A stretch of DNA of 63,986 nucleotides from Gemmatimonadota bacterium (lineage in GTDB: Bacteria > Gemmatimonadota > Gemmatimonadetes > Gemmatimonadales > GWC2-71-9), in the NCBI GenBank assembly GCA_003220935.1, contig QHTT01000076.1:1-63986 (forward strand), written 5' to 3'. The position numbers and the translations under genes are program-made. Shown here piece after piece: positions 25,709 through 36,314 of the stretch (positions within the stretch are counted from its first letter, which is position 1; every line of letters begins with the position of its first letter). Under the pieces are notes generated by a model. It saw only the letters and a program-made list of their open reading frames with translations. It ran no database searches and was not told the origin of the DNA.

Positions 25709-27105
25709 CTGCTGGGCCGCTTCTTGGCGGTGCTGTCCGCCGGCGGCGGCTTGGGTGGCGCGGGCTCGAGGTGTACGCCGTCAGCGCGGCCGCTCACGAT
25801 CACCCGGTCGACGCGGGCGTGCTTCAGCGCGATGTCGATCTTCTGGCCTCGCGAATAGTCGATGGACGGTCCAGCGGAATCCTTCGCGCTGTAGATGTGC
25901 GAGAACGAGCGCGCGGCACCACGCGCCACGATCTGCTGCAGCTCGTTCTTCGTCTTACCACCCGAGTCCGCCAGCTGCGTCCAATGGGCGGTGAGCGAGT
26001 CACCCGCGATCCAGTCCACGGCCGCCGCAGAATCCCGCTTCGACGTCGAGAAGGCGTGGCGGAACGCGCGAGCCTCGGTCAGCACCTCGTCCGGCGTGTC
26101 GAGCGCGAGCGAGTCGGCCTCGATCGTATTGAGGGTCGACACGGCCTTCGCGCGCGTCGAGTCGCGTCCACCTCCCCTGTCCCCCGTGTCCCCCCCGCCC
26201 CCCTTGTCTCCCTTGTCTCCTTTGTCCCCCTTGCCTCCCCCGCCGCCCCCGCTCCAGGCGAATGCGTGCTGTAGCTTGCGGCGGTCCAGGGCGAGGTGAA
26301 TCGTGTCGGCCGTGAGGCGCCAGTCGGTGCCGGTAGCGACGCCCTGCCCCAGCGCCTTGACGAGGCGGATCTCGCGGTCGCGGAGCCCGAGCTCGATGCG
26401 GGTTCCCGTCAGTGCGTACGGGCGCGCCCCTTTCCCTTCCACCCGCGGTCGACCCACGAGCATGGCGAACCCCGCGCCCTGATTGAGCTGCATCGAATCG
26501 CCGCGGGCGGCGAAGTCGCTCCGGTCGATCGTCACCTTCCCGCCGCCCCACATCCGGTCGTTCCCCTTGAAGCGCACCCGGTCCCCCACGATGACGTACG
26601 GCTCGCCCGAGTCGGCGTTCGAGCGGTAGTCGATCGTGGGGCGTCCGGAGGCGTACATCTCGAGCGTATCGCGAACGCCTTTCAGGGCCCGGTAGTACGT
26701 GAGGTTCGGGCCCCGCAGCACCGACCCGGTGATGCGATTCACCGCGACCACGTTCTTGTGCGCCTCGAGCCGCTCCTGGTGCAGGAAATACGACGCATTC
26801 GCGGCGTCCAGGGTGAGGGTCGTGTCGCGGATGTGCACGAGGTGCCGCTGCCCGATCATGTCGAAGCGCCCGACGCCGGCGAACCAGGCCACGCTGTCAG
26901 CGGACAAGGTGCTCCCCGTTTGTTGGCAGTGCGCCAGTACGCCGCCGCCCGCGAACACGTTGGTCTCGCCTTGTCGCACCACCACCTGCTGGGTCCGCCC
27001 CCCGACCGAGTCGATCTCCACGACGCAGGGGCGCCCCCCGGCGGTGTCCGCCGTCTGGGGCGCGGGCCGCTGGACCAGCGCGAGCAGCATGAGCGGGACG
27101 ATCAT
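25705..27105 (-). CDS. lptA: LptA/OstA-like periplasmic LPS-transport protein
   Basis: 466 residues. A short hydrophobic leader (MIVPLMLLALVQRPAPQTAD) is followed by repeated OstA/LptA beta-jellyroll segments: TNVFAGGGVLAHCQQTGSTL, LEAHKNVVAVNRITGSVLRG and GGGKVTIDRSDFAARGDS. It would carry LPS across the periplasm. It is longer than E. coli LptA (about 185 residues) and repeats the fold. Residues near 295-310 form a collagen-like GDKGDKGDKGG tract from G/C-run DNA. The start overlaps lptC and the stop overlaps lptB. Confidence 0.82.
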   Translation of the reverse strand: MIVPLMLLALVQRPAPQTADTAGGRPCVVEIDSVGGRTQQVVVRQGETNVFAGGGVLAHCQQTGSTLSADSVAWFAGVGRFDMIGQRHLVHIRDTTLTLDAANASYFLHQERLEAHKNVVAVNRITGSVLRGPNLTYYRALKGVRDTLEMYASGRPTIDYRSNADSGEPYVIVGDRVRFKGNDRMWGGGKVTIDRSDFAARGDSMQLNQGAGFAMLVGRPRVEGKGARPYALTGTRIELGLRDREIRLVKALGQGVATGTDWRLTADTIHLALDRRKLQHAFAWSGGGGGGKGDKGDKGDKGGGGDTGDRGGGRDSTRAKAVSTLNTIEADSLALDTPDEVLTEARAFRHAFSTSKRDSAAAVDWIAGDSLTAHWTQLADSGGKTKNELQQIVARGAARSFSHIYSAKDSAGPSIDYSRGQKIDIALKHARVDRVIVSGRADGVHLEPAPPKPPPADSTAKKRPSR

Positions 27106-27625
27106 TGGTTCGGCAGCGTGAACTTGCCGCCCTGCCCACTGATGTGGGTGGCCGTCACGACCTTGAAGTCGGGGTCCGAGGTGAAGCCCTCGCCTATGAT
27201 GTGGCGAGGCGGGTCGTCGAACACGAACGGCTTGTCGGAGCTCACCTGGTTCTTCACCTGGCTGTAGCGTAGCACTTCCGTGCGCAGCGTCGCGCCGTCG
27301 GTGCGCACCACGACCACGTTGCCGCGGGCCTCCATGTCACCGGACCGCCAATGGTAGGTTCCCTCGCGCGCCGTGAGCGTCGACGTCTCTGGGCCCGCTG
27401 GATCCCCCCCGCGGTCACGTAGTGCGACATGTTGTACATCACCTGATCGGCCGTGTCGGCCGCAGTGATGGTCGCCGTGGGTTTGATGCCGGACTCGCAG
27501 GCCGCCGCCACGACCCCTCCCAAGACGACGTAGCACAGAACTGCGTAGCACGAAGGCGTAGCACGGAGGCGTGACGTCGTTGCGTGACGCCTCTGCGTGA
27601 CACCTCTGCGTGACGCCTTTCGCAT
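27102..27625 (-). pseudogene. lptC: LPS-transport protein LptC, frame-disrupted
   Basis: Two reading phases each hold part of LptC. The upstream phase (27625 to about 27394) encodes a hydrophobic leader ending VVAAACESGIKPT, a lipobox-like cysteine, then QVMYNMSHYVTAGGIQRA. The downstream phase (about 27383 to 27102) encodes TSTLTAREGTYHWRSGDMEA, LRYSQVKNQVSSDKPF and GFTSDPDFKVV, typical LptC. Some 30 residues expected between them are missing and the phase changes. The first 35 or so codons come from the 13-bp repeat tract. The gene is normally essential in LPS-making cells, so an assembly or sequencing artefact must be considered. Confidence 0.8.
27529..27622. repeat. Degenerate 13-bp tandem repeat, copy 2
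   Basis: About seven units of the same family as at 13136-13245, in opposite orientation: on the minus strand AAAGGCGTCACGC, AGAGGTGTCACGC, AGAGGCGTCACGC, then units ending GTGCTACGC. It lies between kdsD and lptC and is read as the first 35 or so codons of lptC. Confidence 0.8.
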
Positions 27626-27626
27626 T

Positions 27627-28607
27627 TTAAGCTGCCCCCGCTTTCATAAGGTCATGCAGGTGCACAATGCCTATGACCTTGCGGCCGCCGTCGAGCACGG
27701 GGAGCGCCATGATGCCGTGCTGTTCCATGACCCGCACCGCGGCGCCGGCCAGCTCATCGGGGGTCGTCGCTTTGGGAGTCTTGGTCATCACCTGGCCGAC
27801 AGGGAGGTCGAGGAATTGATTGGTCTTCTCCATCAGGCGCGTCAGGTCTCCGGCGGTGACCACGCCGACGAGACTGCCGCCTGCATCCACGATCGCCACC
27901 GTGCCCCGCTTCTCCGCGAGCAGCACGACGCACTCGCGCATCGGGCGGTCGGGGAGCAGGGTCGGCACGTCGGCCGTGAGCATCACGTCCGCGACCCGCA
28001 GCAGCAGGTTGCGGCCCAGGGCGCCACCGGGATGGAGCGCGGCGAACTGGTCGCGCCGGAAGCCCTTCACCTCGAGCAGGGCGACCGCGAGCGCGTCGCC
28101 CAGCGCGAGCGCGACGGTCGTGCTGGCCGTGGGGGCCAGCGTCTCGGGACACGCTTCCTCGGTGACGCTCGCGTCGAGCACAACGTCCGCCTGCCGCGCG
28201 AGGATCGATTCGCCGTCGCCGGTGATCGCGACGATGGGCACGCCCAGTCGCTTGAGCTGGCCCACGAGCCCGAATAGCTCATCCGACGCGCCGCTCTTCG
28301 AGAGCAGGATCGCCGCGTCGTCGCGGTCGACGATGCCCAGGTCGCCGTGCAGCGAATCCACGGGATGGAGGAACGAGGCGGGGGTGCCGGTCGACGTGAG
28401 CGTCGCGGCGATCTTGCGCGCGATCAGCCCGGACTTGCCGACGCCCGAGACGATGAGCCGGCCCGGTGCTGCCGCAAGCAGGCGCACGGCTGCCGCGAAC
28501 GGGGGCCCCAGCTGCTCAGCGACCCGCCGGATCGCCGCCGCTTCGAGGGCCAGGACCCGACGCCCGCGCTCAACGAGATCGCTGGGCTCGGTGCGCGACA
28601 TCGCCAC
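27627..28607 (-). CDS. kdsD: Arabinose-5-phosphate isomerase (SIS plus CBS pair)
   Basis: Interconverts ribulose-5-P and arabinose-5-P, the first step of KDO synthesis. 326 residues. The SIS domain (about 45-180) has IVSGVGKSGLIARKIAATLT, HGDLGIVDRDDAAILLSKSG and TASTTVALALGDALAVALL. Two CBS motifs follow (VADVMLTADVPTLLPDRPM, GQVMTKTPKATTPDELAGA). Length and order match KdsD. It overlaps kdsC by about 38 bases. Confidence 0.96.
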   Translation of the reverse strand: MAMSRTEPSDLVERGRRVLALEAAAIRRVAEQLGPPFAAAVRLLAAAPGRLIVSGVGKSGLIARKIAATLTSTGTPASFLHPVDSLHGDLGIVDRDDAAILLSKSGASDELFGLVGQLKRLGVPIVAITGDGESILARQADVVLDASVTEEACPETLAPTASTTVALALGDALAVALLEVKGFRRDQFAALHPGGALGRNLLLRVADVMLTADVPTLLPDRPMRECVVLLAEKRGTVAIVDAGGSLVGVVTAGDLTRLMEKTNQFLDLPVGQVMTKTPKATTPDELAGAAVRVMEQHGIMALPVLDGGRKVIGIVHLHDLMKAGAA

Positions 28608-29142
28608 GCTCCACGAAGTACTGCGACAAGAGGTCCGGCCACTCGCCCCGCGCCCGGAGGATCAGCTCCGCCACTTCCCGGGCCGCGCCCTGCCCGCCGG
28701 GCACCGCGGTCACGACGCGCGCTGCCGCCTTCACCTCGGCGACGGCGTTCGGCACCGCGATGGGGAGTCCCACGCGCGTGAGCAGCGGCAGGTCCGCGAG
28801 GTCGTCGCCCACGAACGCACATTCTTCCCAGGCGAGCCCTCGCCGCTCACGCAGCGCTTCGAACAGGGGAAGCTTGCGCGCGCTCGGGTCTTGGATCACC
28901 TCGTCGATCGCGAGCTCGCGTGCCCGCAGCGCCGTCGCCGCGGACTCGCGGCCGCTCACCCACACGACGGCAAGCCCGGCGGTCTGGAGCAGCCTGATTC
29001 CCAGGCCGTCCTGGATGTGAAAGCGCTTGAACTCGACCGGGTGGTCGCCGACCATGCCGAGGTAGACGCCGTTGTCGGTGAGGACGCCGTCGACGTCGAA
29101 GCCGACGAGCTTCAGGCGGCGAGCGAGCGCGGCGTCGAGCAT
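28570..29142 (-). CDS. kdsC: KDO-8-phosphate phosphatase
   Basis: Removes phosphate from KDO-8-P. 190 residues from ATG 29142 (MLDAALARRLKLVGFDVDGV). The HAD motif is FDVDGVLTDNG; HIQDGLGIRLLQTAGLAVVWVSG, SARKLPLFEALRERRG and CAFVGDDLADLPLLTRVG complete the KdsC pattern. Upstream codons to 29268 are proline/arginine-rich and belong to the palindromic intergenic region. Confidence 0.94.
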   Translation of the reverse strand: MLDAALARRLKLVGFDVDGVLTDNGVYLGMVGDHPVEFKRFHIQDGLGIRLLQTAGLAVVWVSGRESAATALRARELAIDEVIQDPSARKLPLFEALRERRGLAWEECAFVGDDLADLPLLTRVGLPIAVPNAVAEVKAAARVVTAVPGGQGAAREVAELILRARGEWPDLLSQYFVERGDVAHRAQRSR

Positions 29143-29174
29143 CAGTTCCCGGCCCTCGGACTGTGGGAACGCTC

Positions 29175-29256
29175 GGGCCCGTGGGCGCTCCGGGGTCGGC
29201 CCGTACAACCGCCCCGCATCCGCCACCCAGGGCCGACCCCTCCGACCCGCGGGCCC
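29175..29256. repeat. Imperfect palindrome between kdsA and kdsC
   Basis: The arms at 29175-29202 and 29231-29256 (GGGCCC...GGGTCGGCC against GGCCGACCC...GGGCCC) can pair with a few mismatches. A second inverted pair, GCCCGTACAACC and GGTTGTACGGGC, spans 29199-29210 and about 29331-29342. The 255-base gap from 29143 to 29397 holds no credible gene. Confidence 0.5.
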
Positions 29257-29397
29257 GTCGCGTTGCACGCCCGAGGACGGTGGGCACCGCGCAGGCGCCG
29301 CCCAGGGAGGGGCGGCGGAGTGGTTGTACGGGCGGTGCCGGAGCGGTGTCCACCGTCCGAGCGGCGTGCAGGCACGGCGCGCGAGCGGTTCGAGGGC

Positions 29398-30210
29398 CTA
29401 AGCACGGACAGTCTCCCGCACGCGCTGCCACACTTCGAGCGCCACGCTCACTATCGTGGGTAGCTGGTCGAGCGGCAGCATGTTCGGTCCGTCGGACGGA
29501 GCGCGGTCGGGATCGGGGTGCGTCTCGAGGAAGAACCCGTCCGCGCCGGCGGCGGCGGCCGCGTACAGGAGCGGCGCGATGAACTCCCGCAGGCCGCCGC
29601 TCGAGCCGCCCTCGCCCTTGCCCGGCTGCTGCACCGAGTGGGTGGCGTCGTAGACGACCGGGACGCCGCAGGCTGCTCGCAGGCGGGCGAAGGTCCGCAT
29701 GTCCACCACCAGATCGCCGTAGCCGAAGAATGTGCCGCGCTCGGTGACGGCCACCTCCGGGGCCCCGCCCGCCCGCACCTTTTCGACCGCGCCTTGCATC
29801 CCGTCGGGTGACAGCCATTGGCCCTTCTTCACGTTGACCGCGCGCCCGGCCCGTCCGGCGGCCACGAGCAGATCCGTCTGGCGGCACAGAAACGCCGGGA
29901 TCTGCAGCACGTCGGCCACTTGGGCCGCCGCGGCTACCTGAGCCGCGTCGTGGACATCGGTGAGGATGGGGAGGCCGGTCTCCGAGCGGACCGTAGCGAG
30001 CGCCTGGAGCCCGCGCTCGAGGCCGGGGCCGCGCGCGCCTTTCAGGCGCGAGCGGTTCGCCTTGTCGTAGGAGGCCTTGTAGATGACGTGCACGCCGAGC
30101 TTGGTGCCGAGCTCGGCGAGCGCCTCACCGATACGCAGGTTGAGCGCGTCCGATTCGACGACGCAGGGCCCCGCGATGAGGAACGGGGTGGCTCCGAAGT
30201 GCTGGCCCAT
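29398..30210 (-). CDS. kdsA: 3-deoxy-8-phosphooctulonate (KDO-8-P) synthase
   Basis: Condenses arabinose-5-P with phosphoenolpyruvate. 270 residues with FLIAGPCVVESDALNLRIGE, YKASYDKANRSRLKGARGPG, LPILTDVHDAAQVAAAAQVA, LQIPAFLCRQTDLLVAAG and DATHSVQQPGKGEGG, all KdsA signatures. It is 3 bases from the pyrG stop. Confidence 0.97.
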   Translation of the reverse strand: MGQHFGATPFLIAGPCVVESDALNLRIGEALAELGTKLGVHVIYKASYDKANRSRLKGARGPGLERGLQALATVRSETGLPILTDVHDAAQVAAAAQVADVLQIPAFLCRQTDLLVAAGRAGRAVNVKKGQWLSPDGMQGAVEKVRAGGAPEVAVTERGTFFGYGDLVVDMRTFARLRAACGVPVVYDATHSVQQPGKGEGGSSGGLREFIAPLLYAAAAAGADGFFLETHPDPDRAPSDGPNMLPLDQLPTIVSVALEVWQRVRETVRA

Positions 30211-30213
30211 GGC

Positions 30214-32621
<2,408 letters not shown>

Positions 32622-32652
32622 GGAGCAAGATACAAGATGCGTGCCGCGACGT

Positions 32653-33243
32653 CTAGGGCACGGCGCGTGCCACGCCTAAGAAGTTCTCCAGCAACCGCTT
32701 ACCGTGCTCGGTCCCGATGGACTCGGGATGGAATTGCACGCCGTAGATGGGATACTTCCGGTGCTTCATAGCCATGATCTCGGCGTCCTTGGGGCGGTCC
32801 GCGCTCCAGGCAGTGATCACGAGATCCTGGGGGAGCGAGGCGGGCTCGACGACGAGTGAGTGGTACCGCATGCCGGTCACCGGGCTGGGAATGCCCTCGA
32901 ACAGCTCGTCCGCCTCATGGAGTACCGGACACGTCTTGCCGTGCATCAGCCGGTCGGCCCGCACCACGCGGCCACCGAACGCCTCGCCGATGGCCTGGTG
33001 GCCGAGGCAGACGCCGAGCACGGGGATCTTCCCTGCTAGGGCCCGCACCAGCGGCACGAGGATGCCCGCGTCGCGGGGGGTGCACGGTCCGGGCGAGAGC
33101 ACCGCCGCGCGCGGCTTCAGCGCGAGCACCTCCTCGACCGTGAGCGCGTCGTTGCGGTACACGACCGGCTCCTGGCCCAACTCGCCGAACAGCTGGACGA
33201 GGTTGTAGGTGAAGGAATCGTAGTTGTCGAGGACGAAGAGCAT
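32653..33243 (-). CDS. Anthranilate / aminodeoxychorismate synthase glutaminase subunit
   Basis: 196 residues, class I glutamine amidotransferase. FVLDNYDSFTYNLVQLFGEL and LSPGPCTPRDAGILVPLV bind the synthase partner. VLGVCLGHQAIGEAFGG carries the catalytic cysteine and VQFHPESIGTEHGKRLLENF the His-Glu pair. It supplies ammonia for folate (PabA) or tryptophan (TrpG). No partner subunit is in the window, so the pathway cannot be decided. Confidence 0.93.
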   Translation of the reverse strand: MLFVLDNYDSFTYNLVQLFGELGQEPVVYRNDALTVEEVLALKPRAAVLSPGPCTPRDAGILVPLVRALAGKIPVLGVCLGHQAIGEAFGGRVVRADRLMHGKTCPVLHEADELFEGIPSPVTGMRYHSLVVEPASLPQDLVITAWSADRPKDAEIMAMKHRKYPIYGVQFHPESIGTEHGKRLLENFLGVARAVP

Positions 33244-33259
33244 GGGTTGTGCGTGCGGC

Positions 33260-34168
33260 TCACGCCCGCGGATGATACTGCCGGTGCACGCTGCGGAGGT
33301 AGTCCCGGTCCACGTGGGTGTAGAGCTGCGTCGTAGCGAGGTCGGCGTGTCCCAGCATCTCCTGGACCGCCCGCAGGTCCGCGCCGCCCTCGAGCAGGTG
33401 GGTGGCGAAGCTGTGGCGCAGGGTATGGGGCGTGACCCGCTTGGTGAGGCCGGCGAGCTTCGCAGCACGTTTGATGACCATCCAGGCGCCGACGCGCGAC
33501 AGCGGCGTGCCGCGCGCGTTGAGAAACAGGACGCCCCGCGTCTTCCCCCTGTCGAAGCGCGGTCGGATCTCACGCGCGTATAGCGCCACAGCGCCGAGCG
33601 CCCGCCGCCCCACGGGCACGATGCGCTGTTTCGCACCCTTGCCGAAAATCCGCGCCAGTCCGTCCTCGTACAGGAGATCCTGGGGCTTCATGGCGACCAC
33701 CTCGGAGACGCGCGCTCCCGTCGCGTACGCGAACTCGAGCAGGGCTCGGTCCCGCATCGCGAGCGGCTCGTCGGTGTTGGGCGCCGCGAGCAGCCGCCCT
33801 ACCTCGGCCACCGTCAACACCGTCGGCAAGGTGCGCCATTGCTTCGGCGATTCGAGCCGTTCGCTCGGGTCGCGCGTCGCGTGCCCTTCGCCGACCAGGA
33901 ACCGGTAGTACGTGCGGATCGCCGAGATCTGACGGCGGATCGTGGCCGGGGCGAGGCCGAGGTCCTTCAGATCGTAGACGAACTCGCGCAGCTGCGCCGC
34001 GGTGATGGCGTCGGGGCGGCTCGCGCCCCGGGCCGCCGCGTGAGCAATGAGCCGCCCGATGTCGCGGACGTAGTTTCCGACCGTATTCGCACTGTTGCCG
34101 GCCTCCAGGGCGAGATAGTCACGGAATTGCTCCACTTGAAAGACGCGGTCGAGGTCGCTCACGCTCAC
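33260..34168 (-). CDS. Tyrosine recombinase XerC/XerD-like
   Basis: 302 residues from GTG 34168. The N-terminal SAM-like DNA-binding domain (FRDYLALEAGNSANTVGNYV) precedes the catalytic domain with Arg in YATGARVSEVVAM, Lys in GKGAKQRIVPVG, HTLRHSFATHLLEGG, and LGHADLATTQLYTHV with the nucleophilic tyrosine. All catalytic residues are present. Genomic context is housekeeping, so chromosome-dimer resolution is more likely than an integrase role. GTGA overlap with the upstream gene. Confidence 0.93.
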   Translation of the reverse strand: MSVSDLDRVFQVEQFRDYLALEAGNSANTVGNYVRDIGRLIAHAAARGASRPDAITAAQLREFVYDLKDLGLAPATIRRQISAIRTYYRFLVGEGHATRDPSERLESPKQWRTLPTVLTVAEVGRLLAAPNTDEPLAMRDRALLEFAYATGARVSEVVAMKPQDLLYEDGLARIFGKGAKQRIVPVGRRALGAVALYAREIRPRFDRGKTRGVLFLNARGTPLSRVGAWMVIKRAAKLAGLTKRVTPHTLRHSFATHLLEGGADLRAVQEMLGHADLATTQLYTHVDRDYLRSVHRQYHPRA

Positions 34169-34659
34169 AGCCACCGCCGCACCCGCGCCTGGTACGCCCG
34201 ATACTCGTCGCCGAACTTGCGCTCCAGGTACGCCTCTTCCCGCGCGATGACCCACCACCGGATCACGATGAGCACCACGGGCAACACTACGAGCGGCCAC
34301 AGTGAGTTGATGAGCAGCGTGACGCCGACGTACAGCGCTGCGAGCCCGATGTACATCGGGTTGCGGGTGAGGCGGTAGGGGCCCCGCACTACGAGCGCCG
34401 TAGTCGGCTGGATGGGAACCGGGCTCGTACCAGCGCGGCGAAACAGGACGATGGCGCTCGCGGCGAGCGCAACGCCGGCGCCGGCGAGGACCCAGCCGAG
34501 CAGTGTCCGGGCTCCGCCATCCACACCGACCGGGGCGGGTTTCAGTCGATCCAGCGCATACCCGATGCCGAATCCCAGCGCGTACACGAAGGGCGGCGGA
34601 AACACGACTCCCGAACTATCGGCACGAGCGTCGGGCACGGGGGGCTCCGGTGGTGTCAC
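34165..34659 (-). CDS. Isoprenylcysteine carboxyl methyltransferase-like membrane protein
   Basis: 164 residues with four hydrophobic helices. The C-terminal half has RGPYRLTRNPMYIGLAALYV and VIAREEAYLERKFGDEYRAY, the conserved ICMT/PEMT-like SAM-binding pattern. Bacterial members methylate unknown small molecules or lipids. First gene of the minus-strand envelope cluster. Confidence 0.88.
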   Translation of the reverse strand: MTPPEPPVPDARADSSGVVFPPPFVYALGFGIGYALDRLKPAPVGVDGGARTLLGWVLAGAGVALAASAIVLFRRAGTSPVPIQPTTALVVRGPYRLTRNPMYIGLAALYVGVTLLINSLWPLVVLPVVLIVIRWWVIAREEAYLERKFGDEYRAYQARVRRWL

Positions 34660-34795
34660 GCGATTCTAACGCCTCAGGCGGCAGCAAATCCATAGTCCAG
34701 GCAGCTTGCGGCCGCTGCGGCGTAGCTCAATCGTTCAGCGTTGTGGCTCCGGCGATCGAGCGGCTGGGCATCGTGGGCGCGCTGAGGCGCTTTGC
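34660..34795. other. Intergenic stretch with a DedA-like coding remnant
   Basis: No intact gene. Bases about 34667-34700 match the end of the second DedA gene (42555-42588) with only a few differences. On the minus strand one phase reads GLWICCRLRR-stop, beside [14 protein letters not shown] in the intact gene. It looks like a decayed copy of that gene's last codons. Confidence 0.4.
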
Positions 34796-36313
34796 TCAGC
34801 CGATTCGTGGGTCTGTGTTTCCGTGGGGCCGGGAGGCGGGATAGGACGCTCGGAAGCGGTCGTACAACGCCTGGTAGGCCCGATGCGCCTGCGCGTCTGG
34901 GTACGCCAGCGGCTCCCGAGTGAGCGTGCGTCGCACGGCGGCTGCGAGATCGGGAAACGCGCCCGCCCCGACGGCGGCGAGGAGTGCAGCCCCGTAGGCC
35001 GGCCCCTCCTCGCGGTTCACCGTGCTCACCGGAAGGCCGAACACGTCCGCCTGGAGACGGCGGATGAGCGGACTGCGCGCACCACCGCCCGTCAACAGGA
35101 GATGACTGGGGGCGAGCCCCAGCTCCTGGAGAATCGAAACGGAGTCGCGGAGCGCGAAGCAGACGCCTTCCAGCACGGCCCGGGTCAGATGCGCGCGCGA
35201 ATGCGCCAGGCTGAGGCCGACGAACGCGGCGCGCAAGGCGGCATCCCGGTGCGGCGTGCGCTCGCCCTGCAGATAGGGGAGGAAGGTGACCCCGTCCGCG
35301 CCGGGGGGAATGGCCGCCGCCTCCTCGCTGAGCCGCATATCGGGCTGGTCCGCGCCTGCCAGATCGCGGGCGAACTGATCGCGGTACCACGCGAACGCGC
35401 CACCGGCGGAAAGCACCACTCCCATTACGTACCACACGCCGGACGCCACGTGACAGAAGGTGTGGGCGCGGAGGGCGGGATCCACTCGCGGCTCCGCCGT
35501 CGGCGCGAGCACGGTGCCGGACGTTCCCCAGCTCGCCACGGCCTCTCCGGGAGTGATCGCGCCGACGCCCGCCGCGCCGCAGGCGTTGTCCGCTCCGCCG
35601 CCCACTACCGGTGTCCCCGCCACGAGCCCCGTGAGCCCCGCCGCCGCCGGCGTGACGTGACCCAACACCTCCGACGATCCCCCCACCTCGGGCACCAGCG
35701 CGACGGGCAGCCCGACGGCGTCCAGCATGTCTCGACTCCACCGTACCCGCGCGGGATCGAACATCAGCGTGCCGGAGGCGTCGGATGGCTCCGTGCCGAG
35801 TGTCTCCGTGAGACGCAAGCGCACGAAGTCTTTGGCGAGGAGAACCGTGGCCAACCGGGCAAACGCCGCCGGCTCGTGGTGCTTGAGCCACAGCACTTTG
35901 GGCAGCGTGAAGCCTTCCAGCGCCGGGTTGCACACCCATTCACGCAGCCGGTCTTCGCCGCCCACGCGCTGCGTGATCTCGGCGCATTCGGCCGTGGTTC
36001 GCCCGTCGCACCACAGCAGCGCTGGTCGTATCACCTCCGCGGCCCGGTCCAGAAAGACTGAGGAGTGCATCTGACCCGAGATCCCCACAGCCAGTACGCG
36101 TCGCGCCGACTGGGGGGGGGCGAGCAGCTGCCGGATGGACGTGAGGGACGCGTCCCACCACGTGTCCGGATGCTGCTCCGCCCAGCCGGGGCGGGGCGTG
36201 CTCAGGGGGAGCGGCGTCGTCGCCGTGGCCTCCACCGCGCCCGCCTCGGTCATGAGCAGCGCCTTGACCCCGCTGGTGCCGACGTCCAGGCCGAGGAAGA
36301 GTGCGTCGGCCAC
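34796..36313 (-). CDS. xylB: Xylulokinase
   Basis: Phosphorylates D-xylulose. 505 residues of the FGGY fold with FLGLDVGTSGVKALLMTEAG, AVGISGQMHSSVFLDRAAEV, GGGADNACGAAGVGAITPGE and LLTGGGARSPLIRRLQADVF. It is 1 base from xylA upstream, so the two are co-transcribed. Confidence 0.95.
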   Translation of the reverse strand: MADALFLGLDVGTSGVKALLMTEAGAVEATATTPLPLSTPRPGWAEQHPDTWWDASLTSIRQLLAPPQSARRVLAVGISGQMHSSVFLDRAAEVIRPALLWCDGRTTAECAEITQRVGGEDRLREWVCNPALEGFTLPKVLWLKHHEPAAFARLATVLLAKDFVRLRLTETLGTEPSDASGTLMFDPARVRWSRDMLDAVGLPVALVPEVGGSSEVLGHVTPAAAGLTGLVAGTPVVGGGADNACGAAGVGAITPGEAVASWGTSGTVLAPTAEPRVDPALRAHTFCHVASGVWYVMGVVLSAGGAFAWYRDQFARDLAGADQPDMRLSEEAAAIPPGADGVTFLPYLQGERTPHRDAALRAAFVGLSLAHSRAHLTRAVLEGVCFALRDSVSILQELGLAPSHLLLTGGGARSPLIRRLQADVFGLPVSTVNREEGPAYGAALLAAVGAGAFPDLAAAVRRTLTREPLAYPDAQAHRAYQALYDRFRASYPASRPHGNTDPRIG

Positions 36314-36314
36314 G

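Noticed and set aside
33260..34168. Phage or island integrase
   Set aside because: It sits inside a housekeeping operon with a 4-base overlap and has XerC/D length and motifs.
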